Source: an uncultured Eubacterium sp. (GTDB lineage: Bacteria > Bacillota > Clostridia > Lachnospirales > Lachnospiraceae). From it: a stretch of DNA of 18,670 nt. Below are positions 14,702-18,670 of this stretch, piece after piece. Numbering within the stretch: the first letter of the stretch is position 1; every line of letters starts with the position of its first letter. The notes below the pieces were generated by a model that made no database searches, was not told where the DNA came from, and saw only the letters and a program-made list of their open reading frames with translations. The DNA lies in the NCBI GenBank assembly GCA_900548465.1, contig URKY01000044.1:1-18670 (forward strand), in the 5' to 3' direction. The position numbers and the translations under genes were made by a program.

Positions 14702-16009
14702 ATGAGTGGATTTTACAAAACGTTTAAAATTTGGGGGAAGAGTTTTATATTTTTGCCTTCATCAATGATTTTATTTGAAAGCAATAAAGATATTGAAGAG
14801 ATGGTTAAATTTGCTTTTGAGCATGCGGATCAAAAAAGTATTCCCCATAATGTGAAGCAATTAATTAATATTGAAAAAAATACTCGGAAATGTTTGGAAC
14901 AATCAAAGCCATTTGATGATTTTATAAATAGTATTCAAATAAATATGATAAATGCATGTAATATGAGGTGCAAATATTGCTTCGCAGATGGAGGAAGCCA
15001 TCATAAGAATAGTGTCATGGATGAAAAGCAAGCTAAACGAGTTATTGACTATGTTTTTGAACATATAGAGGGTAATTTGCTTTCTGTTGTTATAATTGGT
15101 GGGGAACCTATGCTAAATATGCCAGTGTTTGAATGTATTTTGCACTATTGCAAGAAAAAAGCTTTGGAGAAAAATATTAGCGTTAGATTTGCTACAACAA
15201 CAAATGGTACATTATTTGATGCTTCAAATTTGCAGTTATTAGATTCGTATAATGTAATGGCGATGATTAGTCAAGATAGTTGTGATAAAAACATTAATGA
15301 CTATTTGAGATGCATGGCAAATGGTAGACAGTCTCAATATGAAATACTTCAGGGAAAAAAGCAATTACTTTTAAGTCAACAAAAGAAGAGAGCAGCACAT
15401 ATTACAATTACTCCATTTAATAAAAATTTTGCACAAACTGCTATAAGTTTTTATGAAGAAGGATTCTATCATGTGCATTTGGATTTTGTTAAGTCTGAAG
15501 TGGCAGAATTTCTATTTGCCGAAACAGATATTGCGATAATAAAGGAGCAGTTAGAGATACTATCCCGATACATTATAGAATGCATTGATAAAAACAAAAT
15601 AATAAATTGTCATCCTCTTACAGATGATATAAAACGGATTCATAATAGAATACCAAGAACAAGAAAATGCAATGTGTTAGATGGTTTGTATGCTTTTTCT
15701 CCTGAAGGGAATATTTATCCCTGTGATGTATTAATGTATGATGAATATGAACTGGGAAATATATATACAGGAATGGATGAAAATAGACTCATAAAAATGA
15801 GAGAGAAGTTTGGAAAATCTGAAGAGTGTGCAAATTGTTGGGCTCGATACATTTGCGGAGGCAAATGTTTTGCCGAAATGCAAGACAGTATTAAAGCTAA
15901 TCAAAAATTTATATGTATTATGCGGCAGTACATGGCCGAAATCACATTATATATTTATGATTATATTCAAACAAATAAGCCAGAATATTTAGACAATTAC
16001 TTGAAATAG
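14702..16009 (+). CDS. Radical SAM/SPASM enzyme 3 (divergent)
   Basis: This is a third maturase-type enzyme, 435 residues. The N-terminal region before the core is shorter (about 75 residues) and does not resemble that of enzymes 1 and 2. The radical SAM core has C86, C90 and C93 (ACNMRCKYC) and GGEP at 133-136. SPASM ligands are C323, then G336-x4-C341, C376-x2-C379-x5-C385-x3-C389, and C405, so two auxiliary clusters are expected. It differs in having SQDSCDKNINDYLR where the paralogues have SIDGG. It begins 16 bases after the M16 stop with a GGAGGGAA ribosome site, so it belongs to the same transcript. It may install a different modification from the other two, or modify another substrate such as the Cys-rich peptides at 18389-18670. 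No terminator follows. Confidence 0.9.
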   Translation: MSGFYKTFKIWGKSFIFLPSSMILFESNKDIEEMVKFAFEHADQKSIPHNVKQLINIEKNTRKCLEQSKPFDDFINSIQINMINACNMRCKYCFADGGSHHKNSVMDEKQAKRVIDYVFEHIEGNLLSVVIIGGEPMLNMPVFECILHYCKKKALEKNISVRFATTTNGTLFDASNLQLLDSYNVMAMISQDSCDKNINDYLRCMANGRQSQYEILQGKKQLLLSQQKKRAAHITITPFNKNFAQTAISFYEEGFYHVHLDFVKSEVAEFLFAETDIAIIKEQLEILSRYIIECIDKNKIINCHPLTDDIKRIHNRIPRTRKCNVLDGLYAFSPEGNIYPCDVLMYDEYELGNIYTGMDENRLIKMREKFGKSEECANCWARYICGGKCFAEMQDSIKANQKFICIMRQYMAEITLYIYDYIQTNKPEYLDNYLK

Positions 16010-16033
16010 AAATAATAACATTACTGCTCGTTT

Positions 16034-16063
16034 TTATGACATTATAAAATGATTTGTTATAAT
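16034..16063 (+). promoter_or_regulatory. Extended -10 promoter of metK
   Basis: TATAAT (16058-16063) is preceded by TG one base upstream (TGTTATAAT), an extended -10 element. TTATGA or TATGAC at 16034-16040 serves as a weak -35 at 17-18 bases. The start codon is about 58 bases downstream. This suggests metK can be transcribed independently of the RiPP genes. Confidence 0.6.
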
Positions 16064-16120
16064 CTATGCTAAATTAAGAGAAATAGTAATTAATAAATTG
16101 TAGTAGAAAGGAAGAAGGGT

Positions 16121-17347
16121 ATGGAGAAAAGAGTTTTTACTTCAGAATCGGTAACAGAAGGACATCCGGATAAAATGTGTGATATTATATCAGATGCTAT
16201 TTTGGATGAATTGTTAAAGGGTGATCCGTTAAGTCGTGTAGCTTGTGAGACTTCCACAACTACAGGAATTATAATAGTTATGGGAGAAATTACAAGTAAA
16301 GCATATGTGGACATTCCTAAGATTATTCGTAATACTGTACGTGAAATCGGATATACAGGAGAAATGAGTGGGTTTGATGCAGATACGTGTGGAATCATAA
16401 CTATGGTTGATGAGCAATCTGCTGATATTGCTATGGGAGTCAATATGGCCCTTGAAGCCAAAAAAAGTGGAACGGATAACAATATAAATAGAGAAATTGG
16501 AGCTGGGGATCAAGGCATGATGTTTGGATATGCTACTGATGAAACTGATACATATATGCCATATCCTATTGCGTTGGCACATAAATTAGCTAGTCGGCTT
16601 ACAGAAGTGAGAAAGAATGGCACACTTAAATATTTGAGACCTGATGGAAAAACGCAGGTAAGCGTAGAATATGATGATAAAAACGAACCATTTCGATTGG
16701 AAGCTGTTGTTATATCTGCACAACACACACCAGAAGTTTCACAAGAGCAAATTCATAATGATATTAAAAAGTATGTTCTTGAACCCATTCTTCCTCCTGC
16801 GATGGTTGATGAGAATACCAAAATATTTATTAATCCGACAGGTCGCTTTGTTATCGGAGGACCACAAGGGGACAGTGGTCTTACCGGAAGAAAAATTATT
16901 GTTGATACATATGGTGGATATGCAAGACATGGCGGCGGTGCTTTTTCAGGAAAAGATTGTACAAAAGTTGATCGTTCAGCGGCATATGCAGCGCGTTATG
17001 TTGCGAAAAATATAGTGGCAGCAAAACTTGCCAGAAGATGTGAAGTACAACTTTCTTATGCTATTGGAGTAGCGCAGCCAACATCTATTCAAATTGATAC
17101 TTTTGGAACTGGTAAAATTTCAGATACTTTATTGACTGAATTAGTACGCAAAAAATTTGATTTAAGACCAGCCGGGATAATCGATATGCTTGATTTGCAA
17201 AGACCTATTTATAAGCAGACGGCGGCATATGGTCATTTTGGTAGAAATGATTTAGATCTGCCCTGGGAAAAAACTGATAAAGCTGAAATGTTGCGTTACG
17301 AATATGAGAGAAATTTGACTAAGACGAAGGAGATGGATTATTCTTAA
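16121..17347 (+). CDS. metK: S-adenosylmethionine synthetase
   Basis: This enzyme makes S-adenosylmethionine from methionine and ATP, with phosphate and diphosphate released. The 408 residues are full length and show the family signatures: [20 protein letters not shown] at 4-23, the glycine-rich [12 protein letters not shown] near residues 126-137, and the P-loop-like [18 protein letters not shown] near 272-289. It therefore looks active. The ribosome site is GAAAGGAAG (16107-16115), and the gene has its own promoter. It lies directly behind three radical SAM enzymes that each consume SAM, which suggests dedicated supply. It could equally be the chromosomal housekeeping copy next to which the cluster sits. 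Its 3' end overlaps the probable start of the secreted protein gene by eight bases. Confidence 0.96.
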   Translation: MEKRVFTSESVTEGHPDKMCDIISDAILDELLKGDPLSRVACETSTTTGIIIVMGEITSKAYVDIPKIIRNTVREIGYTGEMSGFDADTCGIITMVDEQSADIAMGVNMALEAKKSGTDNNINREIGAGDQGMMFGYATDETDTYMPYPIALAHKLASRLTEVRKNGTLKYLRPDGKTQVSVEYDDKNEPFRLEAVVISAQHTPEVSQEQIHNDIKKYVLEPILPPAMVDENTKIFINPTGRFVIGGPQGDSGLTGRKIIVDTYGGYARHGGGAFSGKDCTKVDRSAAYAARYVAKNIVAAKLARRCEVQLSYAIGVAQPTSIQIDTFGTGKISDTLLTELVRKKFDLRPAGIIDMLDLQRPIYKQTAAYGHFGRNDLDLPWEKTDKAEMLRYEYERNLTKTKEMDYS

Positions 17348-18008
17348 AAAGAAATTAGTGTTCATAGGATTATTATTCACTTTAGTAATATGCTCATCAT
17401 TTTTAACTCATGCGCAAGCAGCACAGGAGAATGCCGGAAGTGATCTGGAAGCAGCAGATGAAGCAGAGTTTGAGGAAATAATTAACAATATAGTGACTTT
17501 GAAAAAAAATCATCCAGAATATACGGAGGACACAATTATAGCGAGAATGGATCAGCAAAATCTGAACAAAGCTCGTGGTATTTCTGATATATGGAATGCG
17601 CTGACATATTCGGAAAAAATATTATGTATTCGATATCCGTTTGATGCTTTAAAAGTTAATCAAGACAAAAATATTGCGACATCACAGACGGAAATCAAAT
17701 TTGGATATAATGGCTTAGGGGATCGGAGCGATGCATTTCGGCATGGAATATGGAATGCTGAAATGACAGTTCTGATTGGAAAACAGAAGGCAAAATTATT
17801 TGCTACTGCTCATGAAGATATAGATGTGGCAGGAAATGAATCAGATGGATATCCAAAATCTGCACATAAAGAAATGGATTTACATAATAACGAAGTGGGG
17901 AGAAATATTGGCGATAACAATGTAACTGCTTCGGAAGATGAAATGTCAGATATTATCTATGATGTCATATATTCAGAAAATTCACAGTTCATATGGCTAC
18001 ACGATTAA
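17340..18008 (+). CDS. Secreted DUF6973-like protein, probable ATT start
   Basis: This is an exported protein of about 222 residues with a signal peptide: a KKK N-region, the hydrophobic core [17 protein letters not shown] and an AQA cleavage site before AQENAGSD. The mature C-terminal domain carries [19 protein letters not shown], then TAHED and [16 protein letters not shown]. From memory this resembles the DUF6973 family, with conserved histidines and Asn/Asp that could bind a metal; its function is not known to me. The only in-frame standard start is GTG 17358, but it lacks a ribosome site and would remove the positive N-region. AAGGAG (17327-17332) is seven bases from ATT 17340, the favoured start. 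It overlaps metK, so the two are translated together. A terminator follows. Immunity, extracellular processing or an unrelated role are all possible. Confidence 0.72.
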   Translation: MLKKKLVFIGLLFTLVICSSFLTHAQAAQENAGSDLEAADEAEFEEIINNIVTLKKNHPEYTEDTIIARMDQQNLNKARGISDIWNALTYSEKILCIRYPFDALKVNQDKNIATSQTEIKFGYNGLGDRSDAFRHGIWNAEMTVLIGKQKAKLFATAHEDIDVAGNESDGYPKSAHKEMDLHNNEVGRNIGDNNVTASEDEMSDIIYDVIYSENSQFIWLHD

Positions 18009-18017
18009 AAAGGGCGA

Positions 18018-18044
18018 GCAGCGTATTAATACGCTGCCGCTTTT
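18018..18044 (+). terminator. Intrinsic terminator of the metK transcript
   Basis: GCAGCGTA (18018-18025) pairs perfectly with TACGCTGC (18030-18037) around TTAA, followed by CGCTTTT. It begins ten bases after the stop of the secreted protein gene. A weaker outer pairing of AAAAG with CTTTT can extend it. Confidence 0.85.
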
Positions 18045-18061
18045 AGTTTATACGAACACAA

Positions 18062-18076
18062 CAATACGTTGTATTG
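18062..18076. promoter_or_regulatory. Small inverted repeat upstream of the truncated XRE gene
   Basis: CAATAC and GTATTG flank GTT (18062-18076). Related GTATT or AATAC words recur at 18079-18082, 18094-18098 and 18145-18149 before the XRE start. Clustered short dyads like this are typical operators for XRE-type autoregulators. The binder is not known, and AT-rich DNA makes such words common. Confidence 0.3.
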
Positions 18077-18154
18077 AAATACTTCTATAATTTGTATTAC
18101 GACTTGCAAATTAAGGTAGCATATAAGTAAACAGTATAAAAGGAGTATTGCGCT

Positions 18155-18316
18155 ATGGCGAGTCGAATTAAAGAAGTCCGGGAAAGTAGACACGTTATTC
18201 AAGAAATTGTGGCTAATGAAATTGGGGTCACCCAGCAAGCATTCAGTAAATATGAGAGAGATATTACAAACATAAAGGTAGATGTCCTTATTAAATTAAC
18301 TTGTTGTGCTAGATAA
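18155..18316 (+). CDS. Truncated XRE helix-turn-helix protein
   Basis: This 53-residue gene has a good AAAGGAG ribosome site (18139-18145) nine bases before ATG 18155. It encodes the first four helices of an XRE domain: IKEVRESRHVIQEIVANEIG, then VTQQAFSKYERDITNIKVDV and LIKLTC. It stops after CCAR where full members continue into the fifth helix (usually an NVS-x-DYLL-like segment) and a dimerisation region. No simple frameshift restores that sequence in the next bases. The gene may be a degraded regulator or a naturally minimal one. It lies 72 bases upstream of the tandem Cys-rich peptides and is the natural candidate to control them, if functional. Confidence 0.65.
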   Translation: MASRIKEVRESRHVIQEIVANEIGVTQQAFSKYERDITNIKVDVLIKLTCCAR

Positions 18317-18388
18317 AATAAAATATAAAGAAACTTCAACAAAATATGCTATCCTTTTTGTAGGGAATACAACGAAAGGAGAGTCATT

Positions 18389-18526
18389 ATGAAGGAATTA
18401 GAAAAAATGGTACAGGAAGAAACATTTGAAATTGAAGTACAGTATTGTGATCCTGATGATTGTCTGCATGATTGCATACACTCAGGGGTCAATAACTGTG
18501 ATGCGATTATTACCGGTTGGAGATAG
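18389..18526 (+). CDS. Cys-rich small peptide 1, possible RiPP precursor
   Basis: This is a 45-residue peptide with an AAAGGAG site seven bases before ATG 18389. It starts MKELEKMVQEETFEIEVQYC and continues DPDDCLHDCIHSGVNNCDAI then ITGWR. Cysteines are at 20, 25, 29 and 37, spaced C-x4-C-x3-C-x7-C. The first 19 residues are charged and cysteine-free, like a leader, and the rest is compact and acidic, ending in Trp-Arg. It is a tandem duplicate of the next gene; five codons in the shared YCDPDDCLHDC block differ only synonymously, which shows selection on the protein. It shares no leader or cysteine pattern with the peptide at 7061-7195. It might be matured by an enzyme beyond the right edge or by enzyme 3. 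A small metal-binding or antitoxin-like peptide is an alternative. Confidence 0.75.
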   Translation: MKELEKMVQEETFEIEVQYCDPDDCLHDCIHSGVNNCDAIITGWR

Positions 18527-18534
18527 GAGTTATT

Positions 18535-18670
18535 ATGGAGAAATTAAAAAGAACAGTACAGGAAGAAATATTTGAAATTGAAGTACAGTACTGTGATCCT
18601 GATGACTGTTTACACGATTGTATGGAGAGTGGATACAATAACTGTACAGCAGTAGTAACTAGCTGGTGGT
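18535..18670 (+). CDS. Cys-rich small peptide 2 (cut by window edge)
   Basis: This is the second copy of the preceding gene, starting 8 bases after its stop, with TAGGAG overlapping that stop as ribosome site. The 45 visible residues start MEKLKRTVQEEIFEIEVQYC, continue DPDDCLHDCMESGYNNCTAV and reach VTSWW at the edge. It is identical to peptide 1 at 31 of 45 positions. The leader region FEIEVQ and all four cysteines are conserved, while the N-terminus, residues 30-31 and the tail vary. Conserved leader with variable core positions is the usual look of multi-copy RiPP precursors. The stop codon lies beyond the window, and further copies may follow. Confidence 0.72.
   Translation, partial: MEKLKRTVQEEIFEIEVQYCDPDDCLHDCMESGYNNCTAVVTSWW

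Noticed and set aside
16671..17015. A 114-codon forward open frame inside metK.
   Set aside because: It is a shifted frame of a full-length, clearly conserved enzyme, with no ribosome site and no recognisable domain.
1..18670. Search for CRISPR arrays, tRNA or rRNA genes and complete insertion sequences.
   Set aside because: No regularly spaced repeats, cloverleaf sequences, ribosomal RNA motifs or transposase genes were seen when reading both strands.

Overview
The window looks like a low-GC Firmicute of the class Clostridia, most likely a gut-type Lachnospiraceae relative. The evidence is strong AGGAGG ribosome binding sites, AT-rich intergenic DNA, GTG starts, a VanR/OmpR-type two-component system beside an antimicrobial-peptide-type ABC exporter, and CxxxCxxC/SPASM radical SAM enzymes of the clostridial peptide-maturase kind. 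The genus assignment is inference. Every recognised gene is on the + strand.

Layout. Bases 1-59 hold the lysine-rich tail of an unseen protein. A gene-poor stretch with a terminator-like hairpin and a 12-bp inverted repeat follows. At 422-1524 lie a small XRE regulator and an unrecognised 249-residue protein, separated by a clear terminator. At 1729-6728 lies an immunity-type module: OmpR-family response regulator, sensor kinase, ABC ATPase and two-FtsX-domain permease, closed by a terminator. The ABC pair is visibly richer in G+C than the DNA on either side.

At 7061-16009 lies the centrepiece, a ribosomally made peptide (RiPP) locus. It has a 44-residue precursor (7061-7195) absent from the supplied ORF calls, with five cysteines in its last 20 residues. 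Behind it come an attenuator-like hairpin, two paralogous radical SAM/SPASM maturases, an ABC exporter without a C39 protease domain, a full-length M16 (PreP-like) zinc peptidase with an intact HxxEH site, and a third, more divergent radical SAM/SPASM enzyme. Next comes a full-length S-adenosylmethionine synthetase (16121-17347) with its own extended -10 promoter, overlapped by a secreted protein (17340-18008) that appears to start at ATT.

At 18155-18670 lie a C-terminally truncated XRE regulator and two tandem 45-residue Cys-rich peptides, 31/45 identical, the second cut by the window edge. They resemble a second precursor family, and their maturation genes may lie beyond the window.

Proposed working model (inference): the precursor is made in excess because of the downstream hairpin. 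The three SPASM enzymes install thioether or other radical-derived crosslinks, using SAM partly supplied by the local MetK. The M16 peptidase trims the leader, the ABC protein exports the product, and the two-component/ABC module upstream senses or expels a peptide, perhaps this product. I do not recognise the precursor as any characterised RiPP.
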